A DNA stretch of 64,000 bases, taken from the NCBI GenBank assembly GCA_021209875.1, contig JAGYVD010000003.1:3844001-3908000 (forward strand). Direction: 5' to 3'. This document shows, in pieces, positions 1 to 14,808 of the stretch; within the stretch, counting starts at the first letter, position 1; every line of letters begins with the position of its first letter. This stretch comes from Rosellinia necatrix. Its lineage: Eukaryota > Ascomycota > Sordariomycetes > Xylariales > Xylariaceae. Below the pieces are notes generated by a model. The model made no database searches, had not been told where the DNA came from, and saw only the letters and a program-made list of their open reading frames with translations. The position numbers were made by a program, and so were the translations under genes.

Positions 1-2180
<2,180 letters not shown>

Positions 2181-3534
2181 TGCATCGTTATGATCATACT
2201 ACATACCCTCATATAATGAACGGGAAATGGCGTTTTTGCGGGATACCAGAGGCAGACCACTATGATAAGTAGCACGTCGGGCACCTAGTGTATACCATCA
2301 TGCGATTAGCGATGCAGGCGCATCCCGAGACGAACTTAGACAAGACAGTAAAATCAAACCAGTGCTCATGCATCTAGAGACTTGCATATCACCAATACGG
2401 TGCTTTATGCGGTGGCGAGCAGAGACATGCCTCTAGTACCTTATTGCTGCAATAAATGCAGTTGATAATTCTCCGTCGGCTAGTAGACCGGTCCCCTCCG
2501 ATGCACAGTTGTCAACTTTTACTCATAGGCCCATCACTTTCTTCATTATTTACAGCTCTCAGATGCCTTGTAGAAGGTTAGGCTCATGCTTGTGGAGGTT
2601 CCTGCCTCTTTTATCTCAGTATTCTTGATAGTTGGCTAAGACAGAAAGGACGTTATGTATTGTCTACAACCTTCACCGATATTCTATCCCCCCTCCGCTT
2701 CTGCCTCCTAAATATAACATTCTGTAGAGTAGCTTGCAGATATACCAACATAATATCTTTTTCCTTCACATAATATCATACTAGTAAGGGCAGGAGTTGG
2801 CTACCAAAGAACTTGTAGTTACCTACCACGTATTTCTACCAAGCTGGGCACAGACGCCCTTTAATAGTATTCTGTTAATATACTCTCCAGGAGCCCACCG
2901 CACCCGCCTCATGCTCTCTACGCTCTTGCACAATATTAATAGGTGCTAGTTCAACTACACCACGATCTCCTCTCTTCTCACTCCGAAAAGCATATTAAAT
3001 ACGGAAGCTGGAGGCAGACAACGGTGTACTTGCCATTATAGGTTTTAACTATCACTTACATCTTTGGCAGTCACGGAAAAGAGTTACCCAACAAAATCAT
3101 CCAAGTCTCTTCGTCCACGCAGTGGCCATCCAATTATCCGTTCTCGATATAAAACATTACTCAGCGAGAATCCCAAAAGTCAAGTAAGCTTAATAAAAGT
3201 CTGGCTCGGCCTCGATTCAAACAACATCTTTCCTGCGGTAATATATTCGAGTGCATCTCTGCACACCTCTCCTTCACACAGGCAAGCTTCTAGCTTTCTC
3301 GTTCATTTACTTACTTGGCCATCATCTCCCGCAATCACTGATATCTAGCTCCTTCCTCGTATCAAAATCCCGCTTCAACAATACAAAACAACTCGTTCTA
3401 CACTACATCCATTTCAGAGCAATCTTGCAACTTTACCATCACCTTGTGAATGTTTGGGTTACGTACCCTGAAGGATGGTCCAGGGGCACGCCGTATGCAC
3501 ATTTTAACCCGAGGATCTAAGGTTCGAAATCAAC
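2181..3534. other. Intergenic, MCM3 3' side to helicase relic
   Basis: This stretch should hold the MCM3 3' UTR, followed by AT-rich DNA. I saw no conserved ORF, tRNA or repeat. Short open frames around 3064-3520 start at TTG or in low-complexity sequence and resemble no family I know. Confidence 0.5.
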
Positions 3535-6383
3535 ATGGGTGCACCCAAATATAAAAGAGACGATGATATCCCAACGTCAAAGGCATATGACGATAGCATC
3601 CATGGCAAGTCTCAGCGCCGACGACCGGGTGGCAAGCACCAGGCCACCAGCCGAGAACGTGGAATTAAAAGAGCTCATCCTAATGCCGATGGAAGTTCGA
3701 ATAAGAGGTTGAACACGGGCTCGAAAAAAAAGAACACCCGAAACCCTGGATTGGACAACATGTTACAAAATATGTTTGATTGGACGTCGCGGTGGACAAA
3801 CAAGTCTCCAGAAGACACTGAAAAGATCGCTGATCATCGTAAGCATGACGACTCCTCTCTATCAGAGGTTATCATGGTGTTCAAGTCTAAGATCAAACCC
3901 GAAGGGCATGAGGAAGAGATCAGGAGCCGGCATAATCGCATTCCCATACGTGTGAGCCGCATTTCCCACTCAACAGCCAGTTATCACTAATGCTGTTCAT
4001 ATTCACAACCTATAGCCAAGTCGAGCGAGACTTTAGAATGCATACCAAGGCGGACGAAGAAGCGGACGGGGAAGTAGACGCAGAGGCAGACGAAGAAGAG
4101 TATGGGCCCTTGTTCGAAGCCGAGTTCTTCCGTATTATCCTAGACGAAGGTGACACTATCAAGAACTGCCATGGGAGAAGTGAGTATTATATACGTATTG
4201 GATTGAACCACTGCTATCGCTGACATTAATGATAGCCTCTAAGGCCTGTGCAGCACTGAAGGCAAAGCTCAAATGGGTTCTTTCTGGTACACCGTTGCGA
4301 AATAGCATCATAGGCGATAACAATAGCCTGCGCCACGTTTTTTGTTCGAACTAACTTGTGATAGAATCCCTTTCATATTTACGATTTCTTGGCATCAATG
4401 CAAAAGAAAAACTTGGTTCCTTCTCAGAGAAATGGGGGTCGCCTCAGACTGTAAGTCCAGTAGTACCTGCAGAGCGGAAAACAATGGGGTGGCAGAGCGC
4501 TTATGTCAGGCCAATAGATCACATAGCGAGGTACCAGCTACCCTAGGGGGTAGCTCTAAGGGCATAATTGTGTATATAAGGACTGAAGGCCTCCCACCTA
4601 GATGGTAGGCCCAGGAATCAATGATATTGAGCCCTACCCCTATACTTGGCTATCTACCTGCTACCCAGCTGCTACCTCATAGTGACTAGACCTCACTCTG
4701 GGCAATCCTAACATGACAGCTTACCCATCTTAGGATGACGAAAAAGACAGGGTGATGCAAACTCTACGTTGTAAAATGATACGCCGGTATGTATATTGGC
4801 TGGTTCAGGCGCTCATATTCTAGCCCAACGTCGCTCCAGGGAAGCTGGTGAATACTTCATGGGCCGGAATGTGTGTGAGCTTCCAAAATCTCATCTCCAC
4901 GATCGGCTACTATCTATAACAGAAGAAGAGAAGGTAGTTTCCAGGTAGGTGACATGATGCATACTCTGGGTAATGCTGACTGTTATTTTTCAAGATATTT
5001 AACAATCGCCATACAACGCGTCAGTGGAGAAAATAATGATCCCGAAGACTCTGAACACAAATCGAATTTCTACCTAGTACTCACTAGGTTAAGGCAAGCA
5101 GCAGATCACCTATTTCTATTGGAGAAGTGCATCAGAGATTTCTGAAACGATGAGGAGCTGGACGGCTTGATCGCAGAGCTTGGAGAAATTAAGAGAGAAA
5201 GGAACAAAATCAAGAACGAAACTTCGTCGTCACAGCCAAGCATCTGCGATAGAATTATTGATATAAGACAGCATATAGATGAGATTCGTGCTTCTCGCGA
5301 TAACGACGGATGCATGGAATGTTCCGCCGAAACCGAGCCCCAGCAGCTCTTGGTGAAGCTCCACGCGCCCAAAACGTTTGTACAGCTTCGCTAATAACTC
5401 TACAGTGCGGACACATCCTATGCCGGCAGTGTTACAAAGATCAGATCTACGACGCCAGTGCGAAGCGTCAAAAAAAGTACCAATGTCCCGAATGCGGCAC
5501 GACGTTGGCTCACATAAAGAACGAGCCAAACAGCCAGCCGCTAACCCGAGAGACGATATCGAGACCACAAAGTGAAGTCTTTCAAACTTCAGACAGTCGA
5601 AGCATTTCTGTTGTTCCATCAAATGAGCTAAACAAACCGTCTTTCGGGGACGACGCCAATAGGAGGCAGCCGAACACGAGTAGTTCGAACTCCCGTTGGC
5701 TCAGAAAATGCGACGAATTGGGCATTGTCATGCCAAGAACCAAGACGGTCGAAGCAATTAACACCACGAAAAAGTGGCTAGAGGAGGCTCCTGATGACAA
5801 GATCATAATTTTCACGGAATGGATCGGGACCTCTAAGATTCCAGGGCGAATGCTTGACAAGGCGAATATCGCGTTCGTATACTATAATGGACCAATCAGC
5901 GCACATGGTAGAGATGATAATCTGAAATCGTTCAAAACGAAAGACAATATTAAAGTTATGGTATGTCTTAAATCTATTTCCAAATTGCGCAAGAGGGAAC
6001 AACAGACTAAACGAAACACCTAGTTTGCGACCATGGCGACTGGCAACGTCGGATTAAATGTTACCGTCGCTAATAGAATGATAATAATGAACCCATGGTG
6101 GAACTTCGTAGCCGAGACTCAAGCTTTTGGTCGGGTCAAGCGCCACGGACAAACAAGGGAGACACACTTAGTTCGTCTGTTTGCCAAGGATACCATCGAC
6201 GAGGGGATCATGCAGCTGCAGAAAACCAAGATGGAAGAAATTAAAGTAGCGATGAGTCAAGGCAAAAAACCAAAGCCACTCACCGAAAAGGAGAAGATTT
6301 CGCTTTTGACTAACCGGAATGTCCAGGGGTCTGAATCGGGCGAACCCGATAATGATGACGCTGCAAGTAGCCATTCTGAATGA
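3535..6383 (+). pseudogene. Degenerate SNF2-family helicase with RING finger (Rad5/Rad16-like)
   Basis: Parts of a SNF2/RING ATPase (chromatin or post-replication repair type) are scattered over three frames. A basic N-terminal piece (3535-3990) is followed by FFRIILDEGD at about 4125 (Walker B/DEGH-like), KWVLSGTPLRN at about 4275 (motif III), a FLGIN segment, LTRLRQAADHL at about 5080, a C3HC4 RING finger, and the helicase C half (FTEWIG near 5815, TGNVGLNVT near 6041, FGRVKRHGQT near 6127). Several introns look normal: 4180-4235, 4451-4733, 5353-5405 and 5961-6023. The 5353-5405 intron rejoins the two halves of the RING (CMEC to CGHILC). The ATP-binding Walker A segment that should precede the DEGD motif is missing altogether. 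There is an in-frame TGA at about 5143 and a stop at about 4350, and the phase at the 3990/4016 junction does not close. I read this as a decayed gene with an internal deletion. A shorter expressed 3' product (5167-6383 is open across its introns) cannot be excluded. Confidence 0.75.
4528..4678. mobile_element. Possible MITE inside an intron of the helicase relic
   Basis: A 151-bp segment is bounded by near-perfect 12-bp terminal inverted repeats, GAGGTACCAGCT at 4528-4539 and AGCTGCTACCTC at 4667-4678 (11 of 12 pair). Both sides are flanked by ATAG-like sequence (ATAGC before, ATAGT after) that could be an imperfect target duplication. It lies within a putative 283-nt intron (4451-4733, GTAAGT...CTAAC...TTAG), about five times longer than the other introns here, which fits an insertion. 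It has no coding capacity. The CCTA/TAGG-rich background makes chance inverted repeats more likely, so this is tentative. Confidence 0.35.
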
Positions 6384-8203
6384 CGTGGCTAATTCTCCAT
6401 CGACCTCAATGGCATCTCACAGACTCACGCCGGGTACTCTTGAGGCTAGTAGGCTCTAGTAGGCTCTACACTTATCCAATGATGTGCACAAGGCTACGAA
6501 TATTCCGAATGATAAGCGTACGATAGGGCGTATTTTCGGGATCATTGTGTGCGGAGGGACGTGAGGATGAGATATAGAGATAAGTTAGTGACGATGTGGT
6601 ATACGCGATGAATTCCCTTTTTTCACGGAACCCCAAGAGGTGAACTCTGATCTGCCATACATCGATGTCTTTTCTGCGGTTGATTTGAATGAGGCATGAG
6701 GTTATCGAAAATTATGGCATGGGCATGGGGTAGAAGGAAGTCATTCTACTCGGGAGTTAGTCCCTTGCCACACGGGTTAGCTAGGTGTTCTTAAAGTCGC
6801 ACTCTGATCGTTAAACCGTGATGCGTTCATTTATACTTATGAATGGTAGCCCCAGCGTGACTGTAGTGATTAACATACATGGAATAATTCTGCACTGAAC
6901 CTATCTAGCTTCCCGCGGTGCAGCCAAAGTGGTCATGGTACAGCATTACTTTCAAGTAATCATAATGTTATGAGAAAGGTATCGGGACAATTATTACTGC
7001 TGCCATCATTACGAAAGCTCTAGATCAAAGGAACTGGTTTGCTATAGGGCCCCCTCCCAAATTTAGTCTTGACGACAACTCTCTAAAATAGTAAGTACCG
7101 GGCAGTTCGTTTAAAGTCCGAAGTGACTCGCTCCAATTATCACTGGCGCTGGTTCTTAAGATTTGTTTGCATTAACCCCTTTAATCCCCTGCCGTTTCGT
7201 TCTATCCGACGAAAGAGAGCTGGATGAAGCGAGGTGAGGTAAAATTGCAGCCATTAATCGGAAATATCATAGATAGCTGTGAAATATTCGGTACATAGGA
7301 CGGCGAGTGCCCAAGGAGGAGGAGCCTTGTGTACGAATGGGGGTATAGTCGCAGTAACTGTTTGCTAATAATATCTCCTATTCATGTCGAAAACTCGAGT
7401 CTAACATTATCCCCACCTTCACGCGAAGCGCAAATCTCTCCTATACCGTCGCGCCGCGGCTCGCCAAAACCGAGTTAGGATAGGGTGACCATGTTCGAAG
7501 CCCTTTAGGATGAAGAATTCCGCACCAAGTTTCGATACATCCCCTTCTCGACGACTAGGCGGCCCTGAAGACCGACAGTGACACATCCGGTCTTCCGAAA
7601 CTGAGGAGGTGAGAGACAGTCCGTGCGATTTCCTTGTTCACAGTGCCGTCTGAACTCATCGACTTCGGCCGACGGTATTCTGAAGTAGCCCTAAGAATAG
7701 GAGCTCGCAAGGGAGAGGAGGGGGGCGACAGGGGAGATCGATGGAAATCAAGAAACGTCTTCATTCCATCCCGGCCGGGCCTCCCTCTCCTCCTGCCCTT
7801 CCTCAGTCAAGTCTGACAAAAACATGAATTCTTGTCTCATCGGCCCTCCAAGTGTGATGGGTTTTTCTTTTTGTTCAAGGGGGTTGTTGGCCAGACGGTC
7901 GGTGGCCGGTTGCGCCGGGGCCTTTCTTATTCCGTCCCGCCGCGGCCCCTCTCGCCAGAGAGGGAGAGAGAGTTGTTATGGACCAATCCGGCGCACTCGG
8001 TGGTTCAGATCCTTTCTCGCTTATGCTGTACGATCCGGCAGACCGCCACCACTTTATACGTTGGCGACTGGGTGGGGAGGGGGATGCGCCTCACCTACCG
8101 TGCGGCCGGGTTCGCTAGCGGGCCGATATTCCCAGCCGGTAAGGGGTGTGCTAGCGCGGTGGTCTTGGATTGCATCGAGCGGAGAGAATGTCCGGGCGCA
8201 ACT

Positions 8204-8230
8204 TTCTCTCTCTCTCTCTCTCTCTCTCTC
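8204..8230 (+). repeat. (CT)n microsatellite
   Basis: An almost uninterrupted TC dinucleotide run of about 27 bp. It creates serine/leucine-repeat ORFs on one strand and Arg-Glu ORFs on the other, which should not be taken as genes. Confidence 0.95.
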
Positions 8231-11200
8231 GTGAGGAGTACAACTACGACGAACATGGTGTTTTGTGAGACATCGGACGAACCGGCCAAATCAATTACAG
8301 CCGGAGCACACCACAAGAGAACTAATGCTATATCGGACGTCCAGATGTCTCTTTTACGTGGTTGCTAGCCTACTACCGTGAGATTGGGAGACAGGGGGCC
8401 TAAGTTCCATGAACAAATAAATTGCTACGCGGCACGATACAAGCTCCCATCTGATTCCAGACGACGCAAGATCCCGCACTATGATCCATAGTAGCCCTTG
8501 GTCCCGCTGGAATAGTGCGCAAACCCTCCTAGGGTGTGGCGGTTGCTATGCTGAGGTCATGAACGAACTCGTAGTCGCGAAACCTTACCGTGAGCAGATG
8601 AAGTAACCCGATGCTTGGGCGCCTGGTCCGAACGCTGTAGGCCTATTGGCCCCCCAGCCGAACATTGATTCCTTGCTGAAACACCCTGGCATCAGGGCCG
8701 CGGCAGACTCCGATGAGCCGACGCGAATTGGGGAGGAGGGGGCTTTCAATACCACTTACCCAAGAGGTGCGCTAGAACCAAAGAATCACATTTCAAGGTA
8801 ATGAAAAGAACCAAGATAGAGGCATATTGCTTTGCTCAGCATGGGCGATAAGAGTTACACAGCAGAAGGGGGTGACCGAACGGTTATATAGACATCGACA
8901 TATTAGGTGGTAGGGTGACGGGAAAGATAAGATCGTCCTATTAGACCCTTGTATAGTCGTCATAAACCTTATTGTATCACATAATAGCTCAATGGCACCA
9001 CACAGAGCTCAGGGAGCTTTAGATTGCGTGGTGCGGTTGATACGACATCGACAGGCTTCCCCTCAGGTTAGCTGCATCATTAGAGCCTAATAGCTCGGCT
9101 TGCCTGAGAAGGGTGAGATGAGATAGCAAGCGAGAGATGCGAGAAGCGCGAGAGGTGCGATAAGGCTAATAACGGGCGATCGCTCAGCAAGGCACGTTGG
9201 ACTGGTCAAGCAGGGCTAAGATTGGACCCCATGTCTCTCTACCCACCGGCGGGACACGTTCGTACGGTCCCAGATCATGACGATATGAAGCCAGACATAT
9301 CCGTACGTAGTAGACGTGCGGGAGATATATAACATGATCCCACACTGCCGGGTCCGCGAATGAAATGCCATGCTTACGTGTGCACTGCGCTTGAGGTCTC
9401 TTAATATCCCGCGCCTATAGGAACATCACCAGGGAGTGCCTGACACGCGGGGGGTTGTGATATGGCACTACCCGCGGGAAGCTCCAGCAGGCTGCATTCG
9501 CCGAATGGAATGCAATTCGAACGGGACGAATCTGTCGAGGTGCAGATATTCGATCTGACATGTGAATGCAGGAGTACCCCTGAAACCTAATTTTGGGTCG
9601 TATCTCGGCGGCGGGTATTTTGGGACTGAGCATGTTTGCCTGTGATGCTTCAAGCCTCAACAGGCTTCGCGATAAATCCGACCGGATATGCTTAACTTCG
9701 AGCAGCGCTGTGCTCTATCCGCGTCATCTTATCCAGTGCGGCTTAGAGAAAAACACGTTACGATTAACAGTTCATCTGGGTAGTAAAGTAGCTTCTGCCG
9801 GAATACCGCAAGAAGATCGAACGGTGATATCAATCATACCTTCTACAATTGCGACTTTCATCACGCTGCGCACGAAACTTCCGTGACCGGAGATGCCGGG
9901 AGGACATTAAGATCCAAGTCATCTCGTAATTGATGGCGATAAGGCTGGACGTGTTCGAAGGCCTAGACTCTCGCGCCATACTGAATTGATTGTGATCCCA
10001 CGCGGCGACAACCGCGGGACGAAGGGGGAAACAATAGAAACTTGGATCGTAATGGGATCCCATGCATAATGTGTTCATATTGCCGTCCTAAGCTCCGCGG
10101 GGTGGTTGAAGATGAAATTCTCGTGATGACAAGACCGAGTGTAGACGCAATAGGCTAATAGTGAATTGTCGAATGCATGTCTCCTGTGCAAAAACGATTC
10201 GTAAAGGGTTGGGCCTGCGTACGCAACCACTCATGAATGGATCCTGGGACTGGCTTCGGATGGCATCCCCGACGAGCTTGTATCGAACCTACCAGCCGCC
10301 TCCGGATGTTTAAATCGGGTGACTCTGGTTTAAGTGCGACCGCGGAATTGGCCAAGACGATAGCTATGAATAGCTCATCGTAATACTGAATTATCCACCA
10401 AGATGCTGAATAATCGTCACTTTGAGTTGAGCATTCTCTTCATAACTCGCCAGCCATGACGACAAACCCCATTGGGGGGAATGCTGGTGTACCTTGTTGC
10501 TTTTCTTGCTATTCGTCCGTCCAATGACTTCCCCTTCCGCAAGCCGCATCATGGCGACGAGAGATTTGATGCAGAATATCTAGCCCGGGAAAACGAAGAC
10601 CGGTTCCTTTCTGAGTGAGAGAGTGAGACTGGCTGTTGGACACCCATAGCTTGGAGAATTGCCTTTGATGTCCTGGACGTGCATAGTAACATCCCGCGGA
10701 ATAGAAATGATACCCTTTTGAGGCAATGTACCACCTTAAAGCCGGCACTGGTCTGCCCTGTGAAGAAGCAGTGGAAGAGGCCAGGCCATCAATATGTGCA
10801 ATTGGTTAATCAATATCCAGCATTCCCCAGCCTCAATCCGAGAGATAAGGCGACACGAAGTCGTCCCCCCACGCTAGGCTATGGTTACCACACACAGCGC
10901 TTTAGTTTTCCGCATACCAACGAGCAACGATAGAACGAGTGCTGAAATCGTGTCTCTGTTGCTGCCCCGCCTCAGGCGTGAAGAGGGCGTGGTCTGCCGG
11001 CCTTTCGTCGCCCGTGACGTAGTACGCTATCATAAAACAACGCCACGTCGTCCCTCTACCCGAGACGCAGCCTCGATGATGTGGTCGGGGCTCTTAGGGT
11101 TTGCTAAACTCGGGTGTACTGGTGGTGTAGAGATACCCCATACTCTCCCTCACCGAAAATGACATTTTTGTCTCAATCCCACGAGCCGAATGTGTCAGGT

Positions 11201-12086
11201 TCGGTTGAGGTGGCGGGGGGGGGACAAGCCGCCAAGTATCGCTCCAGCTTCATCATTGGGGCTGACAGTCGTATTCCTTGACCGGGGCTGGCTTACCATA
11301 GGATGACCAAAATGGTCCATTTATATGGATTTCCAATAAGCAAACGGAACGGTCGGAATCCAAATCAAATTAGTGATAGAGTGCCGTGGCCTCGGGTGCA
11401 CCTGGACCTGTCCTAGGCTAGTCGGTTTGACGCAATGAGTCTCATTACGCAGCACTCCTCTTGAACAGGTTCTTACATGAGCCGTCATTCTTTGCGGCAT
11501 TCCGAGAGGCTGCCTGCAGGCTGCTGGGTTCCATCATTGAACACGGTGAAATATCGAACTTGACTGGTTGTCCTCTCTGAAGCATGAACTAGACGTGCTC
11601 ACTGGCACTTAGTCCCCGCCGTGGCGGTCATACTAGGATGTATCGCCGAGACGGCGACTGATGGATGGTACGGGACCAGCAACTTACACGTAAAGCTGGA
11701 CAGGCCAGTTAGCTGTAGGGCTCGGCGGATGCGCAAAGCTGATGGATGGCAACGTTTATACCACGTTTCTGGTTTCACGATCTGTGGATATACCGTGCGG
11801 AGTAGCAGTACTTCCTGTTCGCTGGATGAGCTGCAGCCTCTGTCCAGGTGGTCCCCGATGTGCCAATTAGTTTCAGGTCGGCGCGTCGAGGATTGTAGGC
11901 AGCCGTGTTATGCCGGGGGGAATCCTGCTCACTGGGACAAACGGTCAGAGCAGAGATTCGATGCAGCTCAGGGATGCACGGGCAGGCCCCTTATTAGTTA
12001 TCGTGTTGTCAAGTAGGGAACGGCCTTCCGAAGATGACATCCCTCCAGATCTAGTTTCAGTAGTAGGTACCTATGTAGTGTATGTA

Positions 12087-12131
12087 TGGACGGATGGGTG
12101 GATGGATGGATGGATGGATGGATGGACGGAT
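12087..12131 (+). repeat. (GGAT)n microsatellite
   Basis: About ten imperfect copies of GGAT/GGAC/GGGT, followed by TATG-rich repeats to about 12165. Confidence 0.9.
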
Positions 12132-14753
12132 GTATATGTATGTACATATGATTTATATGTGTAGCATGTATGCAGATATCCTAATCCAAGATACATAACT
12201 ACTGGAGACGTATGAACATGAAGGTATGGAGAGGCAAGTATGGGGTAAAAGTACCCTGCAGAGAGGACGACGGTCTGGCCACGCAGCCCTCTCGCTTCGG
12301 ATGGATTGAGTAGGTACTGTATGTAGGTAGGAATGTGTATGCATATACATACCGTAGTACATACATATACATACATACCTACATACAAGAATTGAGAGTG
12401 CTCATTCCTCCAGCCGTCACACAGGCAGCAGGCCAAGGAGCGGGCCAACAACAGCTGCGCCTGAGGGAGCCGAGAGCCTGACCCGAGCACAAGGTAACTG
12501 CAGTAGGTACCTACCCCCTCAGAGTGTCGTATGTAGGTACCTACTACAGCATGTACAACTGGCGTCGCATCGATAATCAAACAAGGGGTTTGGACCCCGT
12601 GGAGTGGCCACGCACGTAACCCCCACGCACCACCAGATTACGGGGTTCCTTGGCATTCGCTTGGCTCGTCCAGATAGGGAGTACTTGGATGAGAGAGATC
12701 GACTGCCTATCTAGTAATGCCGCCTGAGCCTACCCAGTCTTACACGTGTGCACACCCTTGACGGTCCTCGGGCAAAGGTGGTGTGGTGTACATACTGTAG
12801 GCTGCTGAGCCTTACGGCAACCAAGTCTTCCCTGGATACATCGGTGGAGGATTCTCAGCTTCAGGATTTGGAATGGAAATGGCTGTGCCCCGGATATTCA
12901 GGGCGATAGGACTACATACACTACCTAGGTAGGTATGTACGCACGTACGTGTGTATGTATGTGCTTAGGTATGTGCTTAGGTATATACTTAGGTAAGTAT
13001 GTCCATACAAAGGCGAGATCCTCGCCATGAATGCTCAACTGCAAATCGGCAGACCTAATTCCGAGGTACATATGTACATCTATGCCACAGTGTTCTATTC
13101 ATATTGGCACGGTCACTGTGCCTCCCAAGTGCCAACCCCGTACTGGGTCGAGGAGAAAGCTTATTGATTCTGCGCGTCAACAACCTTAAGATGCGTGCGC
13201 TGATGACTACCTTGCTAATTCTTGTTTGGCTTCCTTTTTTCTTCTCCTGTTCTTTGCTTCGCTCATAATGCAGTGATCGGCTTTCTCCCCCACAAATGTG
13301 ACACCGCCAGCATCTTGGGAATAGTACATTGGATTCATGTCGGCATTGGTAGCGGCACATGGTAAGAGCATATTGATAAGTCTGTATGTTCCATATCCCG
13401 GCTCTTCTTTACCTGGCCTTGTCCTTTCCCCTTTTCGGTGAAGCTGGTCGGTGGCGATTCAGGAGGACACATAATTGCAAACGGCAACCATTTTCCTTGC
13501 CCCATACGAATTTCTCTGAAGTGTTTGGCTCGTCCGGTGTGTCCGATTATCGCTTATCGCAAGATATGCTGTCCTGGCATGGCGCTGCTTGGCTCTGATG
13601 AGATTGGCAGGGTTTGGAGACCGTCAGCAAGGAACCAAAAAAAGCAGCACCCAATGCAAACGGGAATTCTCGTAAACCATCAAGGGCCATTCCAGGCGAG
13701 CGAATCGGGAGTCCGAGACCACGAGATAGGCGACTAGGCTCCCCAGACTATCACCCCGCACCAGAGGTCAGGGTCCTAGGAATGGCGACTCGAGAGGGAA
13801 AGAGTCTGGAATTTTCCAAAAAAGATCACCCCCTAACCCGTTGTATGTTATTTTCAACCCCCGCCTCTTCTCCCAAAGCAGCTTATCTCACGCAACAAGC
13901 CCAGCCGTGAGAGAACCGTCAGCTAGCCAATATGCAGAGACAGCCTCAAGGCCGGGGGTGCGACGGTTTCTTATATTACTAACACTTATACCGAAGTTGC
14001 GGTGTGGATTTAAAAGTATACTGTTGAGAACACCGGCTTCGAGTGACACGCTCGTCCTAGCATGTCGGCATACCGATATAAACATAGTAGTAATATTGAT
14101 TGTTTCGTTTCTTGTTCTTCGTCAGCGTCGGTGGCTGAGCTGGATCGCAGGAGCCGTCCTGCGGATATACCCGCCCACTAAGGTGTTTTACTAGGTTTCG
14201 TCATCAGATACGGGGTCCTCCGTACCCGCGATCTCCTTTGGCATGATAATAAATACATGGGGGATGGTAATTCCGGCCGACGCTTGCACATACTACACAT
14301 ACTGTAGTGTACATACTGTGGTGCAGGGTAGGGTAGCAAGGCCGTGTTGGCCAAGGATAGGCCAAACGCGTGCCCGGGCAGCGACCGTGTAGGAAATACT
14401 CGTCTCGCGGGCAATCAAGAGACGACGCATAATCAGGCGACGTGAGGCCAGAGATGAGCTGACTGGGAAAAGGGGAGGAGGGGGGGACCAAGCCGAAAAT
14501 CCAATCCCAATGCGACCGTGTCCTCCGTCTGATGACAAGTACATACCAAGACCCAATGCACCCTCGCCCCATACCTAGCAGTTAGTTGTCGAGCGTGTGT
14601 CTGTCATCGCCCGGTTGGTTTGCGCACAAAATTGCACATTCTGCCGGCGAACCCACGGCAGCACGAAGGAACAGGCGCTGCAGTGGGAAGGGAGCAGACA
14701 CGAGACGGCTGAACGCTCGACGGCGGCAATCCACGGCACGGTACAGTACATGC

Positions 14754-14808
14754 ACGGGTTCTGTATGGGTTCTGCACGGGTTCTGCGCGGGTTCTGCACG
14801 GGTCAAGC
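14754..14808 (+). repeat. 11-bp tandem minisatellite, five copies
   Basis: Five consecutive 11-bp units close to ACGGGTTCTGC (variants ATGGGTTCTGC, GCGGGTTCTGC and a diverged last copy ACGGGTCAAGC). It produces repeated PCRTRAE-like residues in reverse-strand ORFs at 14575-14810, which are therefore not real proteins. Confidence 0.85.

Noticed and set aside
7832..8368. 178-codon plus-strand frame
   Set aside because: GC-rich and includes the CT microsatellite as Ser-Leu repeats; no homology recognised and an overlapping frame is equally open.
12071..12580. 169-codon minus-strand frame
   Set aside because: Its His/Pro/Ser/Ile and Tyr/Val/Cys-rich sequence is a translation of the GGAT and TATG microsatellites.
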